Shown here piece by piece: positions 8,337 through 16,751 of a DNA stretch of 64,000 bases; position 1 is the first letter of the stretch; the number at the start of each line of letters is the position of its first letter. A program made the position numbers and the translations under genes. Origin of the DNA: Streptomyces ortus (GTDB lineage: Bacteria; Actinomycetota; Actinomycetes; Streptomycetales; Streptomycetaceae); the NCBI RefSeq assembly GCF_026341275.1, contig NZ_JAIFZO010000002.1, positions 6,416,118 through 6,480,117 on the forward strand, written 5' to 3'. The notes beneath the pieces were generated by a model. The model was not told the origin of the DNA, searched no databases, and worked only from the letters and a program-made list of their open reading frames with translations.

Positions 8337-10829
8337 TCAGGTGCGGCGTTGTTCGGCCGCCGGGTTCCCGCCCCAGTGCGCCCCCGGCGGTACCTCCTCG
8401 CCCTTCATCAGGAAGGAGTCGGCGGCCAGTACGGCGGCGTCCCCCACGGACGCGCCGTAGTGCACGAGCGCGCCGACGCCGAGCGTGACGCCGTCGCCGA
8501 TCTCGATGTGGTCGGACTTGAAGGTGCCGTCCTCCTGCGAGTGCGACTGGATCTTGCTGTGCGCGCCGAGGGTGCAGTCGTCCCCGATGGCGGTGAGCGT
8601 GCGCTCGGTGATGTAGGCCCCGTCGTCGAAGACCCGGCGGCCGATACGGACCCCCAGAAGCCGCCAGAGCAGGCTCTTGAAAGGGGTGCCGTTGTAGAGC
8701 GCGAAGTGCGTGTCCGGGATCTTCCACAGCCGCTCGTGCCGCCAGAAGAGCGGGTCGTAGATGGAGTGCAGCCGCGGCTGAAGCGGACGGAACCGCAGGA
8801 GGACCCGCTCCACCAGTGCGTAGTAGCCGGTGGTGAACGCGACCCCGGCGAGCAGGGACACGCCGATCAGCAGACCGCCGACGGTGCCGTACTCCCCGTA
8901 CAGGTCGAAGGCGGCGAAGCCGAGGACCGTGAGGACGAACCAGTCGAACCACCGCAGGAGCAGGAACAGGCCCATGGTGCCCAGGTTGTGGCGGTTCTTC
9001 GCGGCGAGGCGGCGCCGCAGCTCGTCGCCCTCGCGGAGGTGGTCGAAGCGGGTGTCGCGCTCCACGGTCCGCGGGATCTCGAAGGGCGGCGAGCCCAGCA
9101 GGCCGACCCCTTCGCGGACCGGGCCGTCCAGCGGGACCATGACCTTGGTCGCGAGCAGGACGTTCTCGCCCGTGCGGCCCCCGACCGGGTAGGCGATGTG
9201 GTTGCCCAGGAAGCTGTTCGGACCGATCGTCGCGCGCGAGACCCGGAACGACGTGCCCGAGAACTCGGCGTTCATGATCGAGAGACCGTCGGCGACCATC
9301 GTGCCGCGTCCGACGGTGGCCAGGAACGGTGTCTCGTGCGCCACCCCCGTGCCGAAGTTGGAGCCGGTCTGCTCGACGTGCGAGAGGTCGTACCCGAGGG
9401 CCCGCAGGTAGTGGACGATGTACGAGCTGTCCCCGCACAGCCACTTGAAGAACTTGACGTTGGTCAGCCGCGCGATCGAGCGCTGCACCGAGTGGTGGAA
9501 GCCGTAGAGCGGGTAGACCCGGTCCGGCTCCAGGAACCGGTTCAGGAACCTCGGGACCACGGTCACGACGGCGAAGCCGACCACGACGAAGGCCGCGAAG
9601 AGCGCGACGGACAGGGCGAGAGCCTCGACGTAGAAACGCCCCGACGTGATGTTCTGCGCCTCCGTGTTCAGCAGCACGTCCAGCGAGGGCGCCACCGTCA
9701 GCAGCATGTACGTGCCCCCGACGAGGAGCGGCATGGTGACCAGGAGCGTCTGGACCACGGTGGCCAGGCCGTAGCCCACCCGGCGCGCGGTGCCGCACCG
9801 CGCGGGGGCGACCCGTACGTAGTCCACGTCCGTGCGCTGGGCCGGTGAGCCGTGCCAGTGCTGACCGGCCGGTACCGCGCCGCCGCCGTACAGCGCCGAC
9901 GCGTGGCCGAGCTGGGATCCGTCGCCCATCGCGGCGCCGATGTCGAGGACGGTGTTCTCGCCGACGAACACGTCCCGGCCCAGCGTGACCCGGCCGGTGT
10001 GGATGCGCCCGGCGTGCGCCTGGTAGCAGAGGAAGTGCGAGTCCTTGCGGATCACGGTGTTCGCGCCGACCGTGAACAGGTCGGTGCAGACCGGGACCGC
10101 GTGCGAGAGGATCGTGACGTTCCTGCCGATCCGCGCGCCCAGGGCCCGCAGATAGAGCACGTAGAGCGGGTTGCCGGCGAACAGGACCATCGGGTTCGCG
10201 TGCAGCAGCACCTTGACGGTCCAGAAGCGCAGATAGGCCAGGCTCCAGACGGGGAACTCGGTCTCCTTCCAGCGCCCGACCAGCACCCACTTCGCCACCA
10301 CCGGCAGCGTGCACAGGCCGGTGAAGGCGGCGCCGCCGAAGAGGGCCGACCGCAGATAGACGTCCACGACGCCGTCCCCGGCCGACACCCAGTCGTATCC
10401 CTGGGCGGTGACGAGCCCGGAGAGCAGGCAGTACGCCGCGAAGACCAGGAACTGCAGTGCCCCGCACAGGACGTAGCGCGCGCTGCTGCCCGCCGCGGGC
10501 GGCGCGGCCGGTTCCGGCGGCGCGGGCTCCTCGGCCGGGACCTCGGCGAGCGCCGCCGCCAGGCCGCGGATCGTCGGGTGGCCGTACACGTCGCGCATCG
10601 ACACGGCCGGCAGGTCCGGGTGCTTCCTGACCCGGGCGCAGAAGTGCGCCATCACCAGGGAGTTGGCACCGAGGTCGTCGAAGAAGTGGCTGTCGACGGG
10701 GACCCGCTCGGCGCGTACGACACCGGCGAGCACCTCCGCGAGGACAGGTTCGAGCCCGTTCACCGGGTCGCGGGTGGTCACGGACAGCGCCGGAGCGGCG
10801 GTCGCGACCTCAGTGGGATTTCCCACCAC
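8337..10829 (-). CDS. carrier-domain membrane protein with three hexapeptide domains (Pls/PosA-type NRPS terminal region)
   Basis: The 830-residue protein starts with a carrier domain (about 22-95, LGANSL with Ser57), then six predicted membrane segments near 118-142, 157-186, 350-380, 400-428, 617-642 and 647-676. These alternate with three soluble left-handed beta-helix, hexapeptide-like domains (about 230-330, 487-585 and 723-825). This is the layout of the C-terminal half of Pls-family single-module synthetases, in which tandem membrane-anchored domains replace ordinary condensation domains, as in epsilon-poly-L-lysine synthetase and the reported poly-diaminopropionate synthetase. Here it is a separate protein with its own carrier. 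GTG 10829 (or GTG 10826) is preferred because AAGGAG lies 5-8 nt upstream. Longer in-frame extension toward 11102 lacks domain content. First gene of the operon. Confidence 0.85.
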   Translation of the reverse strand: MVGNPTEVATAAPALSVTTRDPVNGLEPVLAEVLAGVVRAERVPVDSHFFDDLGANSLVMAHFCARVRKHPDLPAVSMRDVYGHPTIRGLAAALAEVPAEEPAPPEPAAPPAAGSSARYVLCGALQFLVFAAYCLLSGLVTAQGYDWVSAGDGVVDVYLRSALFGGAAFTGLCTLPVVAKWVLVGRWKETEFPVWSLAYLRFWTVKVLLHANPMVLFAGNPLYVLYLRALGARIGRNVTILSHAVPVCTDLFTVGANTVIRKDSHFLCYQAHAGRIHTGRVTLGRDVFVGENTVLDIGAAMGDGSQLGHASALYGGGAVPAGQHWHGSPAQRTDVDYVRVAPARCGTARRVGYGLATVVQTLLVTMPLLVGGTYMLLTVAPSLDVLLNTEAQNITSGRFYVEALALSVALFAAFVVVGFAVVTVVPRFLNRFLEPDRVYPLYGFHHSVQRSIARLTNVKFFKWLCGDSSYIVHYLRALGYDLSHVEQTGSNFGTGVAHETPFLATVGRGTMVADGLSIMNAEFSGTSFRVSRATIGPNSFLGNHIAYPVGGRTGENVLLATKVMVPLDGPVREGVGLLGSPPFEIPRTVERDTRFDHLREGDELRRRLAAKNRHNLGTMGLFLLLRWFDWFVLTVLGFAAFDLYGEYGTVGGLLIGVSLLAGVAFTTGYYALVERVLLRFRPLQPRLHSIYDPLFWRHERLWKIPDTHFALYNGTPFKSLLWRLLGVRIGRRVFDDGAYITERTLTAIGDDCTLGAHSKIQSHSQEDGTFKSDHIEIGDGVTLGVGALVHYGASVGDAAVLAADSFLMKGEEVPPGAHWGGNPAAEQRRT

Positions 10830-10870
10830 TTGATCTCCTTGCTGGTGATTGTTCTTACTTGTGGACCGTT

Positions 10871-11047
10871 CGAGGTTTTTGGACCTCGGGTGGGAATACG
10901 AAGGATTCACGCCCGCAGTTTCACCGGTCACCCGAATTGGTGACGAAAGATGTTCTGGTGGACCACAGTGATTACTGTGTGAATCCGGGGTGCCGGAAGG
11001 TAGGTTTGTTTCTCGCGCGGGCTGTGTGGTGGCAGGGCGCGCGAGAA
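10871..11047. promoter_or_regulatory. inverted-repeat-rich leader of the diaminopropionate operon
   Basis: Four inverted repeats lie in the 780-bp gap before the operon: CGAGGT-6-ACCTCG (10871-10888), GTCACC-6-GGTGAC (10927-10944), CACAGT-4-ACTGTG (10964-10979) and a 10-bp repeat TTCTCGCGCG / CGCGCGAGAA (11010-11019 and 11038-11047). Base composition is clearly less GC-rich than the flanking genes, as expected for a control region. Roles as operators or mRNA leader structures are inferred. The remaining stretch to 11610 shows TGATCCG / CGGATCA (11107-11133), a near-palindrome around TTCTAGAA (11389-11405), and no convincing gene. Confidence 0.45.
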
Positions 11048-11610
11048 GAGGATGTTCGGGAAGTGTGTGGAGCGACTGCTTGGAAAGGGTGCAGTGCAGC
11101 ACGGCGTGATCCGCGTGGTTCCCACCCGGATCAGGGGTATCGCTGCTGTTGAGGACCCCCCCGGGTCCCGTTGGTTTCCCCCGTGTCGTGGTGCCGCCGG
11201 GCCGCCCCCACGGGCCCGGCGCAATGCAATCCGAATTGTTTCGGCGTGCTCATGAACGGGTCAAGGGCGTTTCGGCCTATGGCGCTTTCTCGCCGTTCGA
11301 TGCTTCAATGCCGGGCTCCCTGAACGATCTCGTCCGGACGGGTCACCGGGGAACTCACCGGTGCACAGTGCATGCGTTGTTGCGCATTCCGCTTCTAGAA
11401 GGCGGGTGATTCGGCCACGCGGTCATGACAGAAAACAGGTTCGAATTCTCTTTACGATTACCGAGGAATTGCCGCCGCTTTTCCGCCGTGTGACGGAACC
11501 GGGTCGGTGCCGTCCCGCGATCGGGCCGCGTGCGTCGCTCCCGCCACACCGGATCCGACCGGGGCACCGGGGGGATGAGTGCGAGCCCGCACGGCGGATA
11601 CCTTTAGGGC

Positions 11611-12774
11611 GTGCAGCCAGCAAGTGAACCCCCTCAGAGGACGTCCGGTCGTCTCCACCGGGCGCGTGCCCTCTATCGGAACGTCTCCAAGCGCAGGACC
11701 GCCTGGCTGCTGCTCAAGGACACCGTGAACTCGTGCATCGAGTACCGGATCCTCGGACTCGCGGCGGAGGCGGCGTTCTTCACGCTGCTGTCCGTGCCGC
11801 CGCTGCTGCTGAGCATGATCGGCCTGCTGGGCTACGTCGACGACTGGACCGGCGCCGACACCATCGCCAGCGTGGAGACCAGCCTCCTGGAGGCCTCCCG
11901 CACGGTCCTGACCGACCGGGGCGTCGCCCAGATCGCCCAGCCGCTGCTGCACGACGTGATGGAGGGCGGCCGGCCCGACGTCATCTCCCTGGGCTTCCTG
12001 TTCGCCCTGTGGTCCGGCTCCCGCGCGGTGAACGTCTTCATCGACACCATCACCGTCATGTACGGCCTCGACGGGGTGCGCGGCATCGTCCGGACCCGCC
12101 TGATGGCCTTCCTGCTCTTCCTGGTGGCCCTGCTGATCGGCTCGGTCGCCCTGCCGCTGATGGTCGCGGGCCCGGACGCCGTGGTGAACGTAGTGCCGTG
12201 GTCGACGACCGTCGTCCAGGTGCTCTACTGGCCCGTCGTCATCATCCTCTGCGTCGTCTTCCTGACGACGCTCTACCACGTGTCCGTTCCGGTGCGCTCC
12301 CCCTGGATCGAGGACGTGCCCGGCGCCCTGGTGGCGCTCGCCATGTGGGTGTTCGGCAGTTTCCTGCTGCGCATCTACCTCACGAACACCGTCGAGGGCC
12401 CCACGATCTACGGCTCCCTGGCCGCGCCCGTCGCCGTCCTCCTGTGGATCGGTGTCGCCGCCTTCGCCGTGCTCGTGGGCGCCGCCGTCAACGCGGCCAT
12501 CGACCGCGTCTGGCCGGCCGCCGCCACCGCCGCCGCCCGCGCGGTCAACGAGCGGCTGCGCGCCGAGCAGGCCGCCGACCTCGTGGCCCGCGCGGCGGCG
12601 GCCCGCGCCGCGCAGGCCGAGGACGGCTACGACGACCCCGACGACCCGGACATGCCCTCCGAGTTCCCGGAGCGCTGGTCCCGCTTCCTGCCCCCGGAGG
12701 ACGTCACCTCCCGGCTGCGCACCCACGCCAAGTCCACCCCCAAGAACACCGACGAGACCCCTCCGCCGCAGTGA
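11611..12774 (+). CDS. YihY/BrkB-family inner membrane protein
   Basis: The 387-residue protein has a cytoplasmic N-terminus, the family entry segment around residues 45-70 (GLAAEAAFFTLLSVPPLLL), and about six hydrophobic segments. Conserved features include the LWSGSRAVNVFIDTIN-like region and a TIYGSLAAPVAVLLWIG stretch. A charged Ala/Asp-rich cytoplasmic tail of about 80 residues follows. The family is widespread and once misnamed ribonuclease BN; its function is unsettled. The GTG start at 11611 lacks a ribosome site, but TACCTT (11599-11604) sits 6 nt upstream like a -10 box, so the mRNA may be leaderless. It overlaps the next gene by 4 bp. Confidence 0.88.
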   Translation: MQPASEPPQRTSGRLHRARALYRNVSKRRTAWLLLKDTVNSCIEYRILGLAAEAAFFTLLSVPPLLLSMIGLLGYVDDWTGADTIASVETSLLEASRTVLTDRGVAQIAQPLLHDVMEGGRPDVISLGFLFALWSGSRAVNVFIDTITVMYGLDGVRGIVRTRLMAFLLFLVALLIGSVALPLMVAGPDAVVNVVPWSTTVVQVLYWPVVIILCVVFLTTLYHVSVPVRSPWIEDVPGALVALAMWVFGSFLLRIYLTNTVEGPTIYGSLAAPVAVLLWIGVAAFAVLVGAAVNAAIDRVWPAAATAAARAVNERLRAEQAADLVARAAAARAAQAEDGYDDPDDPDMPSEFPERWSRFLPPEDVTSRLRTHAKSTPKNTDETPPPQ

Positions 12775-13505
12775 CCCGCCCCGAGTCCTCGCCGGCGCCG
12801 GGGCCGTACAGGGAGCGGGCGTCGCGGCTCACCGGGGCGGTCGTGTGGACGCGCGCCGCCGTGCCGGGGGACGCGGCACCGGTACTGCCCGACGGCTGCA
12901 TGGACCTGCTGTGGACCGAGGGCAGGCTGTTCGTCGCGGGCCCCGACACACGGGCGTACGTGAGCGACGAGCCCGGCGTTCCGAGACGGTACGCGGGGGT
13001 CCGGTTCTTCCCCGGCACCGCGCCCGCCTACCTCGGCGTACCCGCCGATGAACTGCGGGACCTGCGCGTCGACCTCGCGGATCTGTGGGACGCGGCCGAG
13101 GTGCGGCGGCTCACCGAGCGGGTCGACGCGGCGGCCGATCCCGCCGCCGCGCTGGAGGCGCTCGCCGTGCGCCGGGCGGCCGACGCCGAACCGCCCGATC
13201 CGCGGCTACGGGCCGTCGTGGCGGCCCTGTCCGCCGGGGCCGCCGTCGCCCAGACCGCCGAGGAGGTGGGCTGGAGCGAGCGGCAGTTGCACCGGCGGGC
13301 GCTGGCCGCGTTCGGCTACGGGCCGAAGACGCTGGCCCGGGTGCTGCGCCTGCAGCGGGCGTTGGCGCTGGTGCGGGGCGGGGTGGCGGCGGTGGACGCG
13401 GCCGTGGTCGCGGGCTACGCGGATCAGGCGCATCTCGCGCGGGAGGTGCGGGGGTTGGCGGGGGTGCCGCTGGGGGAGCTGCTGCGCGGTTCGCCGCGCC
13501 CCTGA
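12771..13505 (+). CDS. AraC-type helix-turn-helix regulator
   Basis: The 244-residue protein has an N-terminal sensor-like region with the LPDGCMDLLW motif (about 38-47) common in AraC-family regulators of the DUF6597 type. A C-terminal double helix-turn-helix follows (about 150-240), with recognisable TAEEVGWSERQLHRR and AGYADQAHLARE segments. GTG 12771 overlaps the YihY stop in a GTGA motif, so the two are co-translated. The last seven codons are formed by a copy of the tandem GC-rich repeat that fills the following intergenic space. Target genes are not evident; the membrane protein upstream is the only linked candidate. Confidence 0.85.
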   Translation: MTRPESSPAPGPYRERASRLTGAVVWTRAAVPGDAAPVLPDGCMDLLWTEGRLFVAGPDTRAYVSDEPGVPRRYAGVRFFPGTAPAYLGVPADELRDLRVDLADLWDAAEVRRLTERVDAAADPAAALEALAVRRAADAEPPDPRLRAVVAALSAGAAVAQTAEEVGWSERQLHRRALAAFGYGPKTLARVLRLQRALALVRGGVAAVDAAVVAGYADQAHLAREVRGLAGVPLGELLRGSPRP

Positions 13506-13646
13506 CGGCGAAAGACTGCGCCGTTCCCCGCGCCCCCGAAAGACTAAAAGATTGCGCCGTTCCCCGCGCCCCTGAGGGGGGCTGCAAGGTTGCGCCGTTC
13601 GCCGCGCTCCCGAGGGGCGAAAGGATTGCGCCGTTCCCCGCGCCCC
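13483..13646. repeat. five tandem copies of a 20-bp GC-rich repeat
   Basis: Copies of TGCGCCGTTCCCCGCGCCCC start at 13483, 13517, 13553, 13591 and 13627, spaced 34-38 bp apart; copies 1 and 4 are imperfect. The first copy encodes the C-terminus and stop of the AraC regulator, and the last abuts the TAA of the convergent VOC gene. The same core, as GCAGTTCCCCGCGCCCCT, makes the palindrome at 33132-33181. This is a dispersed Streptomyces intergenic sequence family, here tandemly amplified. Confidence 0.85.
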
Positions 13647-13647
13647 T

Positions 13648-14064
13648 TTAGGGGTTCAGGTGGGCGAAGAGGTCCACGGCGTTGCCGTCCGGGTCGTGGA
13701 CCACCGCGTACCGCATGCCCCAGGGGGCGTCGAACGGCTTCAGCTCCGCCGTGTGACCGGCGGCCAGCACCGCCTCGTACAGGGTGTCGACGTCCGCGGG
13801 GCTGCCGCACAGGAAGGCCAGTGCCACCCGGCCCCCACCCGCCGGAGGCTGCCAGCCGGGGTGGAACGAGCGGATCGTGTCCTCCGTGTCGAGCGCGAAG
13901 CGCAGACCGCCGGGCAGCGCCGCCTCGACGTGCGGAGCGCTCTCGGCCCCCTCGGCGAATTCCAGCCCGAGGAGGCGGTAGAAGGCGAGCGACGCGGCCA
14001 TGTCGGAGACGACGAGGCCGATGAGATCGAATCGTGGAGTCGATCGTGGAGTCGGTGGAGTCAT
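13648..14064 (-). CDS. VOC family protein (glyoxalase/bleomycin-resistance fold)
   Basis: This 138-residue single VOC module begins with the family's beta strand FDLIGLVVSDMAASLAFYRLLGLEF and ends with VHDPDGNAVDLFAHL, the usual closing strand. Such proteins dimerise to form a metal- or ligand-binding pocket and include glyoxalases, dioxygenases and antibiotic-binding proteins. The specific activity is not predictable. ATG 14062-14064 follows a GGGGCC-rich leader without a clear ribosome site. The stop codon abuts the tandem 20-bp repeat. It lies 68 bp upstream, on the same strand, of nothing obviously related; the ABC permease gene ends at 14133 behind it. Confidence 0.88.
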   Translation of the reverse strand: MTPPTPRSTPRFDLIGLVVSDMAASLAFYRLLGLEFAEGAESAPHVEAALPGGLRFALDTEDTIRSFHPGWQPPAGGGRVALAFLCGSPADVDTLYEAVLAAGHTAELKPFDAPWGMRYAVVHDPDGNAVDLFAHLNP

Positions 14065-14132
14065 GGGGCCACCGTAGGGACCGGGGCGGCGCGGGTCTTG
14101 AAGAAATCGGACGGCCCGCGCCGCCATGACGG

Positions 14133-14924
14133 TCACTTCGCGTCGCGGTTGAACTGTGACGCCGACCACCAGTAGCCGAGCGCCGCCAGCCCCAGGCACC
14201 AGGCCACGGCCAGCCACCCGTTGTGGCCGATCTCGGTGCCGAGCAGCAGCCCGCGCAGCGTCTCGATGGCCGGGGTGAAGGGCTGGTACTCGGCGATCGG
14301 CTGGAACCACCCCGGCATGGTGTCGGCCGGGATGAAGGCGCTGGAGATGAGCGGCAGCAGGATCAGCGGCATGGCCATGTTGCCGGCCGCCTCGGCGTTC
14401 GGGCTCGCCATGCCCATCCCGACCGCGATCCAGGTCAGCGCCAGGGCGAACAGGGCCAGCAGCCCGAACGCCGCCAGCCATTCAAGGGCCGTGGCATCGG
14501 TGGACCGGAAGCCGATGGCCACCCCGACGGCCCCGACGAGCACCAGACTGGCGAGCACTTGCAGGACGCTGCCGACGACGTGCCCGATGAAGACCGATCC
14601 GCGGTGGATCGCCATCGTGCGGAAGCGGGCGATGATGCCCTCGTTCATGTCCGTGGCGACGGACACCGCCGCCCCGATCACGGTGCTGCCGATGGTCATC
14701 AGCAGGATGCCCGGAACGATGTAGGCGATGTACTCGGAGCGGTCGGCGCCGCCGTCCCCGATCCCGGCGCTCATCACGTCGCCGAAGATGTAGACGAAGA
14801 GCAGGAGCAGCATGACCGGGGTGAGCAGCAGGTTCAGGGTGAGGGACGGATAGCGCCGGGCGTGCAGGAGGTTGCGGCGCAGCATGGTGGACGAGTCGCG
14901 CACGGCGAGGGAGAAGGTACTCAT
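14133..14924 (-). CDS. ABC-2 type transporter permease, DrrB-like
   Basis: The 263-residue integral membrane protein has about six transmembrane segments and the ABC-2 signature region around YIAYIVPGILLMTIG and the MPLILLPLISSAFIPADTMP loop. The N-terminal segment RRNLLHARRYPSL is typical of DrrB-family drug-efflux permeases. It overlaps the ATPase stop in an ATGA motif (14921-14924), so the two subunits are coupled. Expected to dimerise and to export a hydrophobic compound with the DrrA-like ATPase. The substrate is unknown. No resistance determinant or biosynthetic cluster is immediately adjacent, so a housekeeping drug or lipid efflux role is as likely. Confidence 0.92.
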   Translation of the reverse strand: MSTFSLAVRDSSTMLRRNLLHARRYPSLTLNLLLTPVMLLLLFVYIFGDVMSAGIGDGGADRSEYIAYIVPGILLMTIGSTVIGAAVSVATDMNEGIIARFRTMAIHRGSVFIGHVVGSVLQVLASLVLVGAVGVAIGFRSTDATALEWLAAFGLLALFALALTWIAVGMGMASPNAEAAGNMAMPLILLPLISSAFIPADTMPGWFQPIAEYQPFTPAIETLRGLLLGTEIGHNGWLAVAWCLGLAALGYWWSASQFNRDAK

Positions 14925-15892
14925 CGGACGGTCTCCTTGGTGGGGTCGGCCTGGCTGGGGACGGTGGTGTCGCCGGTGAGGGCGAAGAAGACGTCGTCGA
15001 GGTCGGGGGTGTGGACGGTCAGTTCGTCGGCTTCGATGCCGGCGGTGTCGAGCCGGTCGACGATGGTGCGCAGGGCGCGCTGGCTGCCGTCGCTGGGGAG
15101 CTGGAGGGCGAGGGCCTCGTCGTCGCGGGCGGCTTCGCGCAGCGCGGCGGCGGCGGAGCGGTATGCGTCGGGGTCGGTGAAGCGCAGTCGGACGTGTCCG
15201 CCGGGGATGAGTCGCTTCAGTTCTTCGGCGCTTCCCTGCGCGGCGATGCGGCCGTTGTTGAGGACGGCGATGCGGTCGGCGAGCTGGTCGGCTTCTTCGA
15301 GGTATTGGGTGGTGAGGAAGACGGTGACGCCGCTGGTGACGAGTTCTCGGATGATCTGCCACATGGTGTGGCGTGAGCGGGGGTCGAGGCCGGTGGTGGG
15401 TTCGTCGAGGAAGATGATCCGCGGGTTGCCGACGAGGGTCATGGCGATGTCGAGGCGGCGTTTCATGCCGCCGGAGTAGGTGGAGGCGGGTTTGCCGGCG
15501 GCGGCGGTGAGGTCGAAGCGTTCGAGGAGTTCGGCGGCGACCCGGCGGCCTTCGGTCTTGGGCAGGTGGTGCAGGTCGGCCATGAGGAGCATGTTCTCCT
15601 CGCCGGTGATCAGCCCGTCGACGGCGGAGAACTGTCCGGTGACGCCGATGCCCGCCCGCACGGCCTGCGGGTCGGCGCCGAGGTCGTGGCCCCCGACGCG
15701 GATCGCGCCGGAGGCGGGGTCGGGGGAGACGAGGGTGGAGAGGATGTTGACGACGGTCGTCTTGCCGGCGCCGTTCGGGCCGAGCAGGGAGAAGATCGTT
15801 CCTTGGGGGACGACCAGGTCGATGCCGTCGAGGACGACCTTGTCGCCGTAGGACTTGCGCAGCCCGTTCGCCGCGATGGCCGGGTCGGTCAT
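14921..15892 (-). CDS. ABC transporter ATPase, DrrA family
   Basis: The 323-residue nucleotide-binding subunit has Walker A GPNGAGKTT (38-46), Q-loop Gln86, signature YSGGMKRR (138-145) and Walker B IIFLDEP (158-164). The switch position after Walker B reads LTTQYLEEAD, with Gln where most ABC ATPases have His, as in DrrA-type daunorubicin-resistance ATPases. The C-terminal extension ends with a DDVFFALTG block typical of that family. Together with the coupled permease it forms a DrrAB-type exporter. The DUF4097 gene upstream on the same strand probably shares the transcript across a 105-bp gap containing tandem repeats. Confidence 0.93.
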   Translation of the reverse strand: MTDPAIAANGLRKSYGDKVVLDGIDLVVPQGTIFSLLGPNGAGKTTVVNILSTLVSPDPASGAIRVGGHDLGADPQAVRAGIGVTGQFSAVDGLITGEENMLLMADLHHLPKTEGRRVAAELLERFDLTAAAGKPASTYSGGMKRRLDIAMTLVGNPRIIFLDEPTTGLDPRSRHTMWQIIRELVTSGVTVFLTTQYLEEADQLADRIAVLNNGRIAAQGSAEELKRLIPGGHVRLRFTDPDAYRSAAAALREAARDDEALALQLPSDGSQRALRTIVDRLDTAGIEADELTVHTPDLDDVFFALTGDTTVPSQADPTKETVR

Positions 15893-15914
15893 GAGGAATG
15901 CTCCTTCGAGAACT

Positions 15915-15965
15915 GCGGATCAGGGACCGCGGATCAGGGACCGCGGATCAGGGACCGCGGATCAG
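15915..15965. repeat. 14-bp tandem repeat, 3.6 copies
   Basis: The unit GCGGATCAGGGACC occurs at 15915-15928, 15929-15942 and 15943-15956, followed by a partial GCGGATCAG. It lies between the DUF4097 stop and the ATPase start on the transcribed strand. Perfect identity between copies points to recent slippage. It may alter spacing or stability of the intercistronic mRNA; no known regulator site is recognised. Confidence 0.9.
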
Positions 15966-15997
15966 GTGCTGAGGGGCGCGAACCGTGGGGCCGCCGG

Positions 15998-16669
15998 TCA
16001 GAGACTGCGGGCGGTGATGTCGCCGTAGGACGTGGTCGCGTGGATGTTCAGGGCGGCGGCGTCGCCGTCGGAGTTCTTGAGCGCGTTGTTGATCCGGCCG
16101 AAGGCGGTCCCGGCGTCCAGGGAGGCGGAGACCCCGCGGGCGGCGCCGACCGACACCTCGCCGGCCGAGGTGCGCAGCACGACCGTGCCGCGCACGGCCT
16201 CGGTGACGCGGATGTCGCCCTTCTGGACGCTGATCTCCGCCGGGCCGCCGAGGCGGCCGACCGAGACGTCACCGGCGAGCAGGCTGAGGCGGGCCGACGT
16301 GGCCTCGTCGAGCTTGACCGAGCCCTGCGCCCCCTCGAACGCGACGTCGCCCAGCCGGCCGACGCCCCGGAACTCGCCGGCGGCCGTCCTCGCCTCGACG
16401 CGGGAGCCGGCGGGCAGCTGGACGGTCACCTCGACGGACCCCGAGTTGCCGAGGACGCGGTTCTTCGCGGGTGCGGCCTCGATGCGCAGGACGCCGTCGT
16501 CGTAGGCGACCTCGATCCGCTCGGCCGCCTTCACGTCGCGGCTGTCGGAGGCGTTCGCGGGCAGCACCTCGACCGTGGTGTCGGCCCGGTCGGCGGCGAT
16601 GAACCGGATGCGTCCGGCGGGGACGTCGAGGACGGCGGAGATCTGGGTGGCGGTGTCGAACTTCTGCAT
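15998..16669 (-). CDS. DUF4097 beta-strand repeat protein
   Basis: This 223-residue protein is made of repeating short beta strands with hydrophobic-glycine alternation (for example GEFRGVGRLGDVAFEGAQG and GDVSVGRLGGPAEISVQKGD), the pattern of DUF4097 putative adhesin domains that form a right-handed beta-solenoid. No signal peptide or membrane segment is present, so it is probably cytoplasmic. In actinobacteria such genes are often next to ABC exporters and a MarR/GbsR regulator, as here. The role in that unit is unknown. Its promoter shares the 279-bp divergent region with the GbsR-type gene. Confidence 0.85.
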   Translation of the reverse strand: MQKFDTATQISAVLDVPAGRIRFIAADRADTTVEVLPANASDSRDVKAAERIEVAYDDGVLRIEAAPAKNRVLGNSGSVEVTVQLPAGSRVEARTAAGEFRGVGRLGDVAFEGAQGSVKLDEATSARLSLLAGDVSVGRLGGPAEISVQKGDIRVTEAVRGTVVLRTSAGEVSVGAARGVSASLDAGTAFGRINNALKNSDGDAAALNIHATTSYGDITARSL

Positions 16670-16751
16670 CGTGCTCTCCTCGGTGTGGTGGTCCGGGTCG
16701 CCCGTTCGGCGTTTCCGACATGGGAAAAGCTACGTTGCGTTCATGGATGCG

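Noticed and set aside
5745..9848. Very long open frame on the plus strand through the NRPS genes
   Set aside because: It is antisense to clear adenylation and membrane-domain sequences, is rich in Arg/Gly/Val/Asp as expected for a GC-rich shadow frame, and shows no recognisable domain.
13483..13646. Possible CRISPR array
   Set aside because: Five 20-bp copies with 14-18 bp between them, imperfect and extremely GC-rich; the intervals are too short for spacers, there are no cas genes, and the same repeat occurs elsewhere as an intergenic element.
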